Assembly (NCBI RefSeq): GCF_001714725.1
Contig: NZ_CP016447.1
Coordinates: 2,247,001 to 2,311,000, forward strand
Direction of reading: 5' to 3'
DNA: 64,000 bases
Source: Acidovorax sp. RAC01
GTDB lineage: Bacteria > Pseudomonadota > Gammaproteobacteria > Burkholderiales > Burkholderiaceae_C
Below the pieces are notes generated by a model. The model did not search any database. It had not been told where the DNA came from and saw only the letters and a program-made list of their open reading frames with translations. This document shows, piece by piece, positions 56,684 through 64,000 of this stretch (position 1 is its first letter; the number at the start of each line of letters is the position of its first letter). The translations under genes and the position numbers were made by a program.

Positions 56684-56809
56684 TCCCGCACTCCACACGG
56701 GCATGCCATCCGCTTCCAAATAGATAGCAAATCAAGCGATAGATAACAGCGCTTCAAATCAAATAACACCCGATGGCAATCATGATGAGGCAAGCCATCT
56801 ATTTTTACA

Positions 56810-56821
56810 AAGCACTTGCTT
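56810..56821. promoter_or_regulatory. Palindromic site before the carboxylase-operon regulator
   Basis: AAGCACTTGCTT: 5-bp arms AAGCA and TGCTT with a 2-bp spacer, overlapping an AT-rich promoter-like stretch, 34 bases before the TetR ATG at 56855. A TetR-type operator is the simplest reading. It is short, so chance is possible. Confidence 0.45.
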
Positions 56822-56854
56822 GCTAAAAATAAACAGTTTTGCTATCGTGCCTGC

Positions 56855-57601
56855 ATGGAATCACCCGTGCCGCGCCCCATCGCCATCGCCCCCGCTCCCA
56901 AGAAACCCCCGGCCCGCTCCCGTGGCAAGGCCGTAGCCTCCAGCGCCAACCCTATCGCCAACGAAGCCACTGCAGAGGCAACCCCCACCCGCCGCCCCCG
57001 TGGCCGCCCCCGCAAGACCGCCGAGGAACTCGACGACGGCAACCGCCGCCGCAAGCTCATGGACGGCGCGGCCAAGCTCTTCCGCACCCAGGGCTTTGCC
57101 GCCACCAGCACGCGCGACATTGCGGCGGCGGCGGGCATGCACAGCGGATCGCCCTTCTACCACTTCGAAAGTAAAAGCGCGCTGCTCTACGCCGTGATGA
57201 GCGAGGGCATGACCATGGCCGTGCAAAGCCAGCAGCAGGCACTCGATGCACTGCCTGCCGCGGCCACACCGCGCGAGCAGTTGCACACGCTCATTCGCCA
57301 CCATTTCGAGATCCTGCTCGGGCCCCGCAGCAGCTTCATCCCGGTGATGCTGTACGAGTGGCGTTCGCTCACGCCTGCGCAGCGCAAGGGAATTGCCCGC
57401 ATCAAGGACAGCTACGAGGCCACCTGGATGCCTGTGCTGGAAGCGCTGGCACAGCAGGGTGCGCTGCAGGCCGAGCCCGGTGTGGCGCGGCTGTTCATCT
57501 TTGGGGCGCTCAACTGGGCGGTGCAATGGTTCTCGCCCAAGAAGGGCAAGTCGCTCGACGCGCTCACCGACGAGGCGTTGGCCTTGTTCATCCGTTCATA
57601 A
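56855..57601 (+). CDS. TetR-family regulator of the acyl-CoA carboxylase operon
   Basis: 248 residues. A basic Ala/Pro-rich tail with an AT-hook-like RRPRGRPRK motif (about 47-55) precedes the HTH (RRRKLMDGAAKLFRTQGFAATSTRDIAAAAGMHSGSPFYHFESKSALLYAVM), then an AtuR/PsrA-style ligand domain (IPVMLYEWRSLTPAQRKGIARIKDSYEATW). It is the first gene of the carboxylase cluster, 28 bases upstream of the SDR, so it probably represses the operon and responds to an acyl-CoA intermediate. The AT-hook motif is unusual for a TetR protein. Confidence 0.86.
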   Translation: MESPVPRPIAIAPAPKKPPARSRGKAVASSANPIANEATAEATPTRRPRGRPRKTAEELDDGNRRRKLMDGAAKLFRTQGFAATSTRDIAAAAGMHSGSPFYHFESKSALLYAVMSEGMTMAVQSQQQALDALPAAATPREQLHTLIRHHFEILLGPRSSFIPVMLYEWRSLTPAQRKGIARIKDSYEATWMPVLEALAQQGALQAEPGVARLFIFGALNWAVQWFSPKKGKSLDALTDEALALFIRS

Positions 57602-57629
57602 CAAACAACCCCATCAAGGCAGACTCAAC

Positions 57630-58559
57630 ATGGCCCCCACCGCGCGCAATGCCTACCAGTCTGTGTTTGCTCCGGGCCTGTTCCAGGGCCAGGTGGTGGT
57701 GGTCACCGGCGGCGGCTCGGGCATCGGCCGGTGTACGGCACACGAACTGGTACACCTGGGCGCGCATGTGGTGCTGGTGGGGCGCAAGCCAGAAAAGCTG
57801 CTGGCCGTGGCCGAAGAGGTCACTGCCGATGGCGGCCGTGTGTCCTGCGAGGTGTGCGACATCCGATCCGAAGAAGGTGTGGTGGCGCTGGTGCAGCAGG
57901 TCCTTGCTTCGCAGGGCCGCATCGATGCGCTGGTCAACAACGCGGGCGGGCAGTTCATGTCGCCGCTCGAATCCATCAGCGCCAAGGGCTGGGAGGCCGT
58001 GCTGCACACCAACCTCACCGGCGGCTTTTTGATGGCGCGAGAGTGCTACCGGCAGTGGATGGCGCAGCACGGCGGCTCCATCGTCAACATCGTGGCCGAC
58101 ATGTGGGGCTCCATGCCGGGCATGGGGCACAGCGGGGCTGCGCGCGCGGGGATGGTCAGCTTGACGGAAACGGCAGCGCTGGAATGGGCGCACAGCGGTG
58201 TGCGCGTGAACGCCGTGGCGCCGGGGTACATCGCCTCCAGCGGCATGGACAACTACCCGCCCGAGGCGGCAGACATGCTGCGTGCCATGCCGCGCACGGT
58301 GCCGCTTGGGCGCTTTGGCAACGAGGCCGAGGTGTCGGCGGCCATCACCTTTTTGCTCAGCCCGGCAGCCAGCTTCATCAGCGGCACCACGCTGCGGGTG
58401 GACGGCGCACGGCCCCAGGTGCGCATGGGCTGGCCGCAGCGCCCGCCAGGTGCCACCGCCGCTGCACACCCGGCCGTGCGGCCATTTGATGGCTTTCACC
58501 GCGCGCAGGTGCCGCAGGTGTTTGCCCCTTCCCATACCCCCAAGACCGAGGCCGCATGA
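57630..58559 (+). CDS. PECR-type SDR, probable trans-2-enoyl-CoA reductase
   Basis: 309-residue SDR. VVVVTGGGSGIGRCTAHELVHLG binds the nucleotide, then LVNNAGGQFMSPLESISAKGWEAVLHTNLTG. The usual YxxxK is replaced by HSGAARAG (His167, Ala171). That exact motif, and the APGLFQGQV and LLSPAASFISG runs, match from memory the peroxisomal trans-2-enoyl-CoA reductase (PECR), whose catalysis does not use the normal Tyr/Lys pair. So it is probably active on an enoyl-CoA, not dead. The C-terminal 40 residues are Pro/Ala-rich. ATGA overlap with the carboxyltransferase. Confidence 0.84.
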   Translation: MAPTARNAYQSVFAPGLFQGQVVVVTGGGSGIGRCTAHELVHLGAHVVLVGRKPEKLLAVAEEVTADGGRVSCEVCDIRSEEGVVALVQQVLASQGRIDALVNNAGGQFMSPLESISAKGWEAVLHTNLTGGFLMARECYRQWMAQHGGSIVNIVADMWGSMPGMGHSGAARAGMVSLTETAALEWAHSGVRVNAVAPGYIASSGMDNYPPEAADMLRAMPRTVPLGRFGNEAEVSAAITFLLSPAASFISGTTLRVDGARPQVRMGWPQRPPGATAAAHPAVRPFDGFHRAQVPQVFAPSHTPKTEAA

Positions 58560-60169
58560 CCGCCGTCTTCACTTCCCGATTCAACCCAGGCAGCGCCGAA
58601 TCCACCCAACGCCGCGCGGCGCTGCAGGCCCGCCTTCATGCCCTGCGCGCGCTGGAAGAGCGTGCAGCCGCCGCCTCGGCCCGGTCGCTGCCCCAGTTTG
58701 AAAAACGCGGCCAGCTGCTGCCGCGCCAGCGCGTGGCGCTGCTGCTGGATGCGGGTGCGCCCTGGCTGCCGCTGTGCACGCTGGCGGGCTACCTGCAGGA
58801 CGTGAAAGACGCCGAGAAGTCCGTGCCCGGTGGCGGCATGGTCGCGGGCATCGGCTTTGTCAGTGGCGTGCGCTGCATGGTGGTGGCCAGCGATTCGGGC
58901 ATCGAGGCCGGTGCCATCCAGCCCATGGGCCTGGAAAAGATCTTGCGCGTGCAGGAAATCGCGCTGCAAAACCGCTTGCCGTTCATCCACCTGGTGGAGA
59001 GCGCGGGTGCCAACCTTATGCGCTATCGCGTCGAAGGCTTTGTGCACGGCGGCACGCTGTTCCGCAACCTCGCGCGGCTGTCGGCAGCCGGCATTCCCGT
59101 CATCACCGTGCAGCACGGCTCGGGCACCGCAGGCGGCGCCTACATGCCGGGGCTGTCGGACGTGGTCATCATGGTGCAGGGCCGCTCGCGCGCCTTTCTG
59201 GCTGGGCCGCCGCTGCTCAAGGCTGCTACCGGCGAGATTGCGACGGAAGAAGAACTGGGCGGTGCCGAGATGCACACCGCCGTCTCGGGCCTGGGCGAAT
59301 ACCTGGCGCAGGATGACCGCGAGGCCATTGGCCTGGCGCGCGATGTGGTCGCGCAGCTGGGTTGGGGCATGCCCCGGCGACCCAACGCACCCGGGCCCAC
59401 CTTGCCCGCAGACGACCTGCTGTCCCTGATGTCCGCCGACCTGCGCCAACCCGTGGACATGCGCGAGGTGATGGCGCGGCTGGTGGATGGCTCCGAACTG
59501 CTCGAATTCAAGGCCCGCTACGGCGCAGCCACCGTGTGCGCGCAGGGCCACATCCAGGGCCATACGGTGGGCTTCATCAGCAACAACGGCCCCATCGACG
59601 TGGCGGGCGCCAACAAGGCCACGCACTTCATCCAGTGGATGTGCCAGCTGGGCCACCCCATCATCTACCTGCAGAACACCACGGGCTATATGGTCGGCAA
59701 GGACAGCGAGCAGGGCGGCATGATCAAGCACGGCAGCAAGATGATCCAGGCCGTGACCAACGCCACCGTGCCGCAGATCACCATCCAGTGCGGCGCCAGC
59801 TTTGGTGCGGGCAACTACGGCATGTGCGGGCGCGGCTATGCGCCGCGCTTTCTGTTCAGCTGGCCCGGCGCCAAGACGGCGGTGATGGGCGGCGAGCAGG
59901 CCGCGCGCACCATGCAGATCGTGACCGAGGCGGCGCTGGCGCGCAAAGGCATCACGCCCGACCCGGCCGAATCGCAGGCCCAGTTCGACAAGATCGTCGC
60001 CATGTTCGAGGCCCAGGCCGATGCGTTCTACACCAGCGGCCTGCTGCTGGACGACGGCGTGATCGACCCGCGCGACACGCGTGCCGTGCTGGCGTTTTGC
60101 CTGGACACCTGCGCCGAGGCACAGGCTCGCACCCTGCGCCCCCTGAGCTTTGGCGTGGCGCGGATGTAA
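58556..60169 (+). CDS. Acyl-CoA carboxylase carboxyltransferase (beta) subunit, geranyl-CoA type
   Basis: 537 residues, biotin-dependent carboxyltransferase with N and C crotonase-like halves (FIHLVESAGANLMRYRVEGF, GSGTAGGAYMPGLSDVVIM, FLAGPPLLKAATGEIATEEELGGAEMHT; then GFISNNGPIDVAGANKATHFIQ, PQITIQCGASFGAGNYGMCGRGYAPRFLFSWPGAKTAVMGGEQAA). In methylcrotonyl-CoA carboxylases the acyl pocket motif is HFGR with a bulky Phe; here it is HGG (His164-Gly165-Gly166), the small residue that in geranyl-CoA carboxylase opens the pocket. Gene order also supports an AtuC role. Partner alpha subunit starts at 63518. Confidence 0.9.
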   Translation: MTAVFTSRFNPGSAESTQRRAALQARLHALRALEERAAAASARSLPQFEKRGQLLPRQRVALLLDAGAPWLPLCTLAGYLQDVKDAEKSVPGGGMVAGIGFVSGVRCMVVASDSGIEAGAIQPMGLEKILRVQEIALQNRLPFIHLVESAGANLMRYRVEGFVHGGTLFRNLARLSAAGIPVITVQHGSGTAGGAYMPGLSDVVIMVQGRSRAFLAGPPLLKAATGEIATEEELGGAEMHTAVSGLGEYLAQDDREAIGLARDVVAQLGWGMPRRPNAPGPTLPADDLLSLMSADLRQPVDMREVMARLVDGSELLEFKARYGAATVCAQGHIQGHTVGFISNNGPIDVAGANKATHFIQWMCQLGHPIIYLQNTTGYMVGKDSEQGGMIKHGSKMIQAVTNATVPQITIQCGASFGAGNYGMCGRGYAPRFLFSWPGAKTAVMGGEQAARTMQIVTEAALARKGITPDPAESQAQFDKIVAMFEAQADAFYTSGLLLDDGVIDPRDTRAVLAFCLDTCAEAQARTLRPLSFGVARM

Positions 60170-60192
60170 GCGCTTCGCACGCAACCCCTGCG

Positions 60193-61323
60193 ATGGCCGA
60201 GCCTCTCAAATACTTGCTGAATGACACCGTGCCCCCGCGCATCGCGGCCATGGTGCGCCGTGCGTGGCGCAAGTTCGACACCACCGCGTTTCTGCAGCAA
60301 GTACAGCCCGGCTACGCATCGCTGGAGCTGATGGCGCGCGGCCAGCGCATTGCGCACGCCCTGCAGGCCCACCTGCCGCAAGACGTGCCGCGTGCGCTGG
60401 GCGTGCTGGTCGATTCGATGGACCCGTCGATGGGCATCGATGCCGCCGGTGAGCCCGATGCGGGTGACCGCCCCTACAGCGCCTTCCTGTACCTGCCGCA
60501 CAGCATCTACATCGGCACACACGGCCTGCCGCACTTCGAGGCGGCCATGGCCGCGCAGCACGCACTCACCCAGCGCTTCACGGCCGAGTTCAGCATCCGC
60601 CCCTACCTGCTGCACCACCAGGGCGCCACGCTCGCGCGGCTGCGCGACTGGGCGCAGGACGACAACGCCCACGTACGCCGCCTGGTGAGCGAAGGCACGC
60701 GGCCCCGCCTGCCCTGGGCGCCGCGTTTGCCTGCATTCCAGAACAATCCGCAGCTGGCCCTGCCGTTGCTCGATGCGCTCAAGGACGACCCATCGTCTTA
60801 TGTGCGCCGCTCGGTGGCCAACCACCTGGGTGACATCGCCAAGGACCACCCCGACCTGGCCGTGGGCACCGCGCGCACCTGGCTGCAGGGCGCGCCCGCC
60901 CCGCGCGAGGCCCTGGTGCGCCACGGCCTGCGCTTTCTCATCAAACGCGGCGACGCCGCTGCGCTCGATGCGCTGGGCGTGGGCCATGCCGTGGCGCTGG
61001 ATGTGCGGGCCGCGCGCGTGCTGCCCGCCCGCGCACGCATCGGCGACAAGGTGCGCATCGAGGTCGAACTGCACAACCCCACACCCCAGCCCCAGCGCGT
61101 GCTGGCGGACCTGAAGGTGCACTACGTCAAGGCCCACGGCGGCGCGGCGCCCAAGGTGTTCAAGCTGCAGACGCTGGACATACCGCCCGGCGCCACCGTG
61201 GCGGTGGGCAAGACGCTGTCGCTGCAGCAGATGACCACGCGCACCCACTACCCCGGCGCGCACCAGGTGGAGCTGGTGCTCAACGGGCGGCCCCAGCCGC
61301 TGGGGCAGTTTCAGCTTTCGTGA
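60193..61323 (+). CDS. AlkC/AlkD-type DNA alkylation repair-like protein with C-terminal Ig-like domain
   Basis: 376 residues. Residues 1-270 are helical HEAT-like repeats (ARLRDWAQDDNAHVRRLVSEGTRPRLPWAPRLPAF, LDALKDDPSSYVRRSVANHLGDIAKDHPDLAV), the pattern of AlkD/AlkC DNA glycosylases that release alkylated bases. Residues about 285-376 form a beta-sandwich (KVRIEVELHNPTPQPQRVLADLKVHYVKAHGG ... HQVELVLNGRPQPLG), as in the AlkC subgroup with an Ig-like domain. It is placed, unexpectedly, between carboxyltransferase and dehydrogenase genes. The ATG at 60193 is chosen; upstream reading is an antisense-like extension. Confidence 0.8.
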   Translation: MAEPLKYLLNDTVPPRIAAMVRRAWRKFDTTAFLQQVQPGYASLELMARGQRIAHALQAHLPQDVPRALGVLVDSMDPSMGIDAAGEPDAGDRPYSAFLYLPHSIYIGTHGLPHFEAAMAAQHALTQRFTAEFSIRPYLLHHQGATLARLRDWAQDDNAHVRRLVSEGTRPRLPWAPRLPAFQNNPQLALPLLDALKDDPSSYVRRSVANHLGDIAKDHPDLAVGTARTWLQGAPAPREALVRHGLRFLIKRGDAAALDALGVGHAVALDVRAARVLPARARIGDKVRIEVELHNPTPQPQRVLADLKVHYVKAHGGAAPKVFKLQTLDIPPGATVAVGKTLSLQQMTTRTHYPGAHQVELVLNGRPQPLGQFQLS

Positions 61324-61376
61324 TCGAGGTTTGCAGGCAGACAAACGTACAAACGCAACAGCAGGAGACAAGCACC

Positions 61377-62546
61377 ATGCAGTTCACACACGAGCACCGC
61401 GAGATCCAGAAGACCCTCAAGCGCTTCATCGACGAGGAGATCAACCCCCATGTGGACGAGTGGGAGGCGGCCGAGATCTTCCCTGCGCATGAGGTGTTCA
61501 AGAAGATGGGCAACCTGGGCCTGCTGGGCCTGTGCAAGCCCGAGGAATACGGCGGCCAGGGCCTGGACTACTCGTACAGCCTGGCCATGGCCGAGGCGCT
61601 GGGCCACATCCACTGCGGCGGCGTGCCCATGGCCATTGGTGTGCAGACCGACATGTGCACCCCGGCGCTGGCGCGCTACGGCAGCGAAGAACTCAAGCGC
61701 CAGTTTCTGGCCCCTGCGATTGCGGGCGACATGGTGGGCTGCATCGGCGTGAGCGAGCCTGCGGCGGGCAGCGACGTATCCGGCATCAAGAGCGTGGCGC
61801 GCAAGGACGGCGACGACTACGTGATCACCGGCCAGAAGATGTGGATCACCAACAGCCTGCAGGCCGACTGGATGTGCATGCTGGTGAACACGGGCGAAGG
61901 GCCTGTGCACAAGAACAAGAGCCTGGTGATGGTGCCCATGCGGGATGGCCCGGGCGGCAAGCTCACCAAGGGCATCGAGGTGGCGCAAAAGATCCGCAAG
62001 ATCGGCATGCACAGCAGCGACACCGGCTTGATCTACTTTGACGAGGTGCGCGTACCGCAGCGCTACCGCATCGGAGCCGAAGGCCAGGGCTTTATCTACC
62101 AGATGCAGCAGTTCCAGGAGGAGCGCCTGTGGTGCGCCGCCAGCACGCTCGAATCGCTGAACCATTGCATCCAGTGGACCATCGACTACGCGCAGGAGCG
62201 CAAGTTGTTTGGCAGCACGCTGTCCGACCAGCAGTGGGTGCAGTTCAAGCTGGCCGAACTCAAGACCGAGGTGGAAGCCCTGCGCGCACTCACCTACCGC
62301 GCCTGCGACCTGTATGTGAACGGGCAGGACGTGCTGGAGCTGGCCAGCATGGCCAAGCTCAAGGCCGGCCGCCTGAACCGTGAGGTGCCCGACACCTGCC
62401 TGCAGTTCTGGGGCGGCATGGGCTTCACGCTGGAGAACAAGGTCTCGCGCATGTACCGCGACGGGCGGCTGGCGTCGATTGGCGGCGGTGCGGACGAAGT
62501 GATGCTGGGCATCCTCGCCAAGCTCATGGGCATCGCCAAGAGATGA
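61377..62546 (+). CDS. Acyl-CoA dehydrogenase, citronellyl-CoA dehydrogenase-like
   Basis: 389 residues with flavin-binding GVSEPAAGSDVSGIKSVARKDGDDYVITGQKMWITNS, ALGHIHCGGVPMAIGVQTDMCTPALARYG and the C-terminal GGMGFTLENKVSRMYRDGRLASIGGGADEVMLGIL. The common YEGT catalytic Glu near the end is replaced by IGGGA, so the base is probably a Glu in the EERLW helix (as in isovaleryl-CoA-type enzymes). In the Atu pathway AtuD makes the geranyl-CoA-type enoyl substrate of the carboxylase. CAGGAG precedes ATG 61377. Confidence 0.88.
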   Translation: MQFTHEHREIQKTLKRFIDEEINPHVDEWEAAEIFPAHEVFKKMGNLGLLGLCKPEEYGGQGLDYSYSLAMAEALGHIHCGGVPMAIGVQTDMCTPALARYGSEELKRQFLAPAIAGDMVGCIGVSEPAAGSDVSGIKSVARKDGDDYVITGQKMWITNSLQADWMCMLVNTGEGPVHKNKSLVMVPMRDGPGGKLTKGIEVAQKIRKIGMHSSDTGLIYFDEVRVPQRYRIGAEGQGFIYQMQQFQEERLWCAASTLESLNHCIQWTIDYAQERKLFGSTLSDQQWVQFKLAELKTEVEALRALTYRACDLYVNGQDVLELASMAKLKAGRLNREVPDTCLQFWGGMGFTLENKVSRMYRDGRLASIGGGADEVMLGILAKLMGIAKR

Positions 62547-62552
62547 GCAACA

Positions 62553-62652
62553 CCCCCCTGAGCGACTTCGTCGCTTCCCCCCGCTCTCGCATTGCTGCGC
62601 AATGCGGGCAGGGGGACGCAGCCCTCGCTGCGGTGCGGCCCTTGCTCGGCTG
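62553..62652 (+). repeat. Dispersed GC-rich hairpin repeat, family C, copy 3
   Basis: Shares the CCCCCTGAG start, GGGGGACGCAGCC run and GCGGCCCTTGCTCGGCTG core with the copies at 1751 and 6811, with a different central hairpin: GCATTG (62589-62594) and CAATGC (62600-62605). It lies in the 171-base gap before the enoyl-CoA hydratase gene, inside the carboxylase operon. Confidence 0.72.
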
Positions 62653-62717
62653 CCCTGGCACTGGGCTGCGCCAGTTTCGTATGCCGTGCGTAGCGCGCAG
62701 CACGGTGGAGACCTGAC

Positions 62718-63521
62718 ATGCCTTTACAGATAACCCGCGCGCCGCTGGCCAGCGGCAGCGTGGAAACCTGGACGCTCAACGACCCTGCCAGCCGCAATGC
62801 GCTGTCGGAGGCCATGGTGGATGCCCTGCTGACTGCGTGTGAGCGCGCTGCGACCGATGCCGACCTGCGCGGTGTGGTGCTGCGCGGTGCCGGTGGGCAC
62901 TTCTGCGCGGGGGGCAGCCTGGGCGGCTTTGCCAAGACCATTGGACAGCCCCTGGCCGCCGGCGAGGCTGACCCGCTGGTGCCATTGAACCGCCGCTTTG
63001 GTGCGTTGCTGCAGGCCCTGTGTGCACTGCCGCAGTGGTTCATCGTGGCGGTGGAGGGCGCCGCGATGGGCGGTGGTTTTGGCCTGGTGTGCTGTGCTGA
63101 CCATGTGCTGGCCCACACCGGCGCGCAGTTCGGCACGCCCGAGGTCACGCTGGGCATCGTGCCCGCGCAGATCGCTCCGTTCGTGGTGCGGCGCTTGGGC
63201 CCAGCAGCGGCACGGCGTTGTTTGCTGACGGGCGAGCGGTGGGACGCTGCTGCAGCACTGCGCTTGGGCCTGTTCGATGACGTGGTGGAGGGCGACATGG
63301 ATGGCGCGGTGCAGGCCGCTATCGCCCGCCATGCCGCAGCCGCACCGCAGGCCGTTGCCGCGACCAAGCGCCTGTTGCTGGCCCAGCCCGAAATGCCGCT
63401 GCCCGCGCTGCTGCACGATGCGGCCCTCGCTTTTGCACGAGCGCTGCGCGGGCCTGAGGCGCAGCAAGGGCTGGCTGCATTTGCCGCGCGCAAGGCACCG
63501 CCGTGGAGTGCACAGCCATGA
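62718..63521 (+). CDS. Enoyl-CoA hydratase (isohexenylglutaconyl-CoA hydratase-like)
   Basis: 267-residue crotonase-fold protein: WTLNDPASRNALSEAMVDALL, the CoA loop FCAGGSLGGFAKT and GAAMGGGFGLVCCADHVLAHTGAQFGTPEVTLGIVPAQIAPFVVRRLG. Order and partner genes correspond to AtuE, which hydrates the carboxylated branched enoyl-CoA. Overlaps the biotin carboxylase start by four bases (ATGA), so translation is coupled. Confidence 0.86.
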   Translation: MPLQITRAPLASGSVETWTLNDPASRNALSEAMVDALLTACERAATDADLRGVVLRGAGGHFCAGGSLGGFAKTIGQPLAAGEADPLVPLNRRFGALLQALCALPQWFIVAVEGAAMGGGFGLVCCADHVLAHTGAQFGTPEVTLGIVPAQIAPFVVRRLGPAAARRCLLTGERWDAAAALRLGLFDDVVEGDMDGAVQAAIARHAAAAPQAVAATKRLLLAQPEMPLPALLHDAALAFARALRGPEAQQGLAAFAARKAPPWSAQP

Positions 63522-64000
63522 AAAGAATCCTGATTGCCAACAGATCCGAGATCGCCCGCCGCATCATCCACACCGCCCACCGCATGGGCATCGAAACCGT
63601 CGCGCTTTATTCCGACCCCGATGCCAAAGCCCTGCACGTGCGCGAGGCCACCCAGGCCGTGGCCCTGGGCGGCGCATCCAGCGCCGACACCTATCTGCGC
63701 ACCGACAAGCTGCTCGCCGCCGCCCGTGCCACCGGCGCAGATGCCGTGCACCCCGGCTATGGCTTCCTCAGCGAGAACGCTGACTTCGCCCAGGCCGTGG
63801 TCGATGCGGGCCTGACCTGGATCGGCCCGCCGCCCGGCGCCATCCGCGCGCTGGGCAGCAAGGCTGGGGCCAAGGCGTTGGCCCAGTCGCAGGACGTGCC
63901 CTGCCTGCCCGGCTATGCGGGCGACGACCAGAGCGACGAGCGCTTTGCCGCCGAGGCAGCGCGCATCGGCACGCCCCTCATGGTCAAGGCCGTGGCAGGT
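63518..64000 (+). CDS. Acyl-CoA carboxylase biotin carboxylase (alpha) subunit, 3' truncated
   Basis: 161 codons visible before the window end. N-terminal biotin carboxylase domain: KRILIANRSEIARRIIHTAHRMGIETVALYSDPDAKALHV, then DAVHPGYGFLSENADFAQAVVDAGLTWIGPPP and GSKAGAKALAQSQDVPCLPGYAG. ATP-grasp, biotin-carrier and lid regions lie beyond the window. Expected to pair with the carboxyltransferase coded at 58556 (AtuF role). Start is fixed by the ATGA overlap with the upstream hydratase. Confidence 0.93.
   Translation, partial: MKRILIANRSEIARRIIHTAHRMGIETVALYSDPDAKALHVREATQAVALGGASSADTYLRTDKLLAAARATGADAVHPGYGFLSENADFAQAVVDAGLTWIGPPPGAIRALGSKAGAKALAQSQDVPCLPGYAGDDQSDERFAAEAARIGTPLMVKAVAG

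Larger units (their letters stand above)
55887..56854. other. Repeat-filled gene-free region
   Basis: 968 bases without a credible gene. It holds an inverted copy of the AT-rich repeat (about 55911-55956), a diverged copy of the TTCGACAAGC repeat (55974-55996), the 641-bp inverted-repeat element (56043-56683), a short AT-rich stretch, and the TetR promoter region. Long open frames exist on both strands inside the element, but they overlap each other and follow the repeat, so I do not call them. Confidence 0.85.

Noticed and set aside
56060..56746. Overlapping open frames of about 200 codons on both strands in the inverted-repeat element
   Set aside because: They exist on both strands over the same repeat, start inside a hairpin, lack ribosome-binding sites and show no domain. 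The region reads as structured repeat DNA.
57630..58559. Catalytically dead SDR because YxxxK is missing
   Set aside because: The replaced motif HSGAARAG is the one I recall from active trans-2-enoyl-CoA reductases, and flanking runs also match, so an active enoyl-CoA reductase is more likely.
58556..63521. Leucine/isovalerate (liu) methylcrotonyl-CoA carboxylase cluster
   Set aside because: There is no HMG-CoA lyase or MerR regulator, a TetR and PECR-type SDR lead the operon, and the HGG pocket motif does not fit methylcrotonyl-CoA carboxylase. The possibility is not fully closed because the alpha subunit is cut off.

Overview
The window is high-GC, densely packed DNA that looks like a chromosome segment of a beta-proteobacterium of the Comamonadaceae (Acidovorax / Hydrogenophaga / Rhodoferax neighbourhood). 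This rests on the gene set (coaX, glyS/gmhB/plsC order, phasin, several acyl-CoA operons), the codon use, and dispersed intergenic repeat families of the kind common in this group. The assignment is inference; no rRNA or tRNA gene is present to anchor it.

Layout. 1-9.3 kb: housekeeping genes (3' part of glyS, gmhB, plsC, a YgjP-type metalloprotease, a rhodanese, a BON-LysM protein, coaX, a TPR protein, a TetR regulator, a phasin). 9.4-11.4 kb: a two-domain reductase that resembles the 661-residue Marinobacter fatty acyl-CoA reductase. 11.5-17.2 kb: rfbBDAC (dTDP-L-rhamnose) and two glycosyltransferases. 17.2-27.7 kb: a compact type II secretion operon, gspEFGHIJK, then L/M/N-like genes, with gspD last. 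27.8-31.6 kb: a small secretion-accessory block, made of two lipoproteins, a strongly expressed exported protein whose frame is broken by one in-frame TGA, and a parvulin-type peptidyl-prolyl isomerase. 31.7-41.4 kb: more rhamnan/O-polysaccharide genes, including a WsaF-like transferase, a sugar epimerase, Wzm/Wzt, an acyltransferase, a methyltransferase with a coiled-coil tail, a hexapeptide acetyltransferase, a lytic transglycosylase and a WecA-type initiating transferase. 41.4-45.6 kb: argB, an OmpR/QseC-type two-component system and slmA. 45.7-55.9 kb: a TetR-controlled fatty-acid beta-oxidation cluster. 55.9-56.85 kb: non-coding repeat DNA with a 641-bp inverted-repeat element. 56.85-64 kb: a TetR-led acyl-CoA carboxylase operon (SDR, carboxyltransferase, AlkC-like protein, acyl-CoA dehydrogenase, enoyl-CoA hydratase, biotin carboxylase) that best fits acyclic-terpenoid (geranyl-CoA, Atu-type) degradation.

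How the parts fit. The central 30 kb reads as one cell-surface programme. Rhamnose is made and polymerised, the glycan leaves through a Wzm/Wzt ABC transporter, and a variant type II system sits inside the same locus together with a very abundant-looking exported protein and its own periplasmic folding and outer-membrane factors. My best candidate for an undescribed system is this linked unit: a T2SS dedicated to a surface-layer-like protein assembled on a rhamnose-rich glycan. That is a hypothesis from gene neighbourhood. The right-hand 18 kb is lipid and isoprenoid catabolism under three separate TetR-type regulators.
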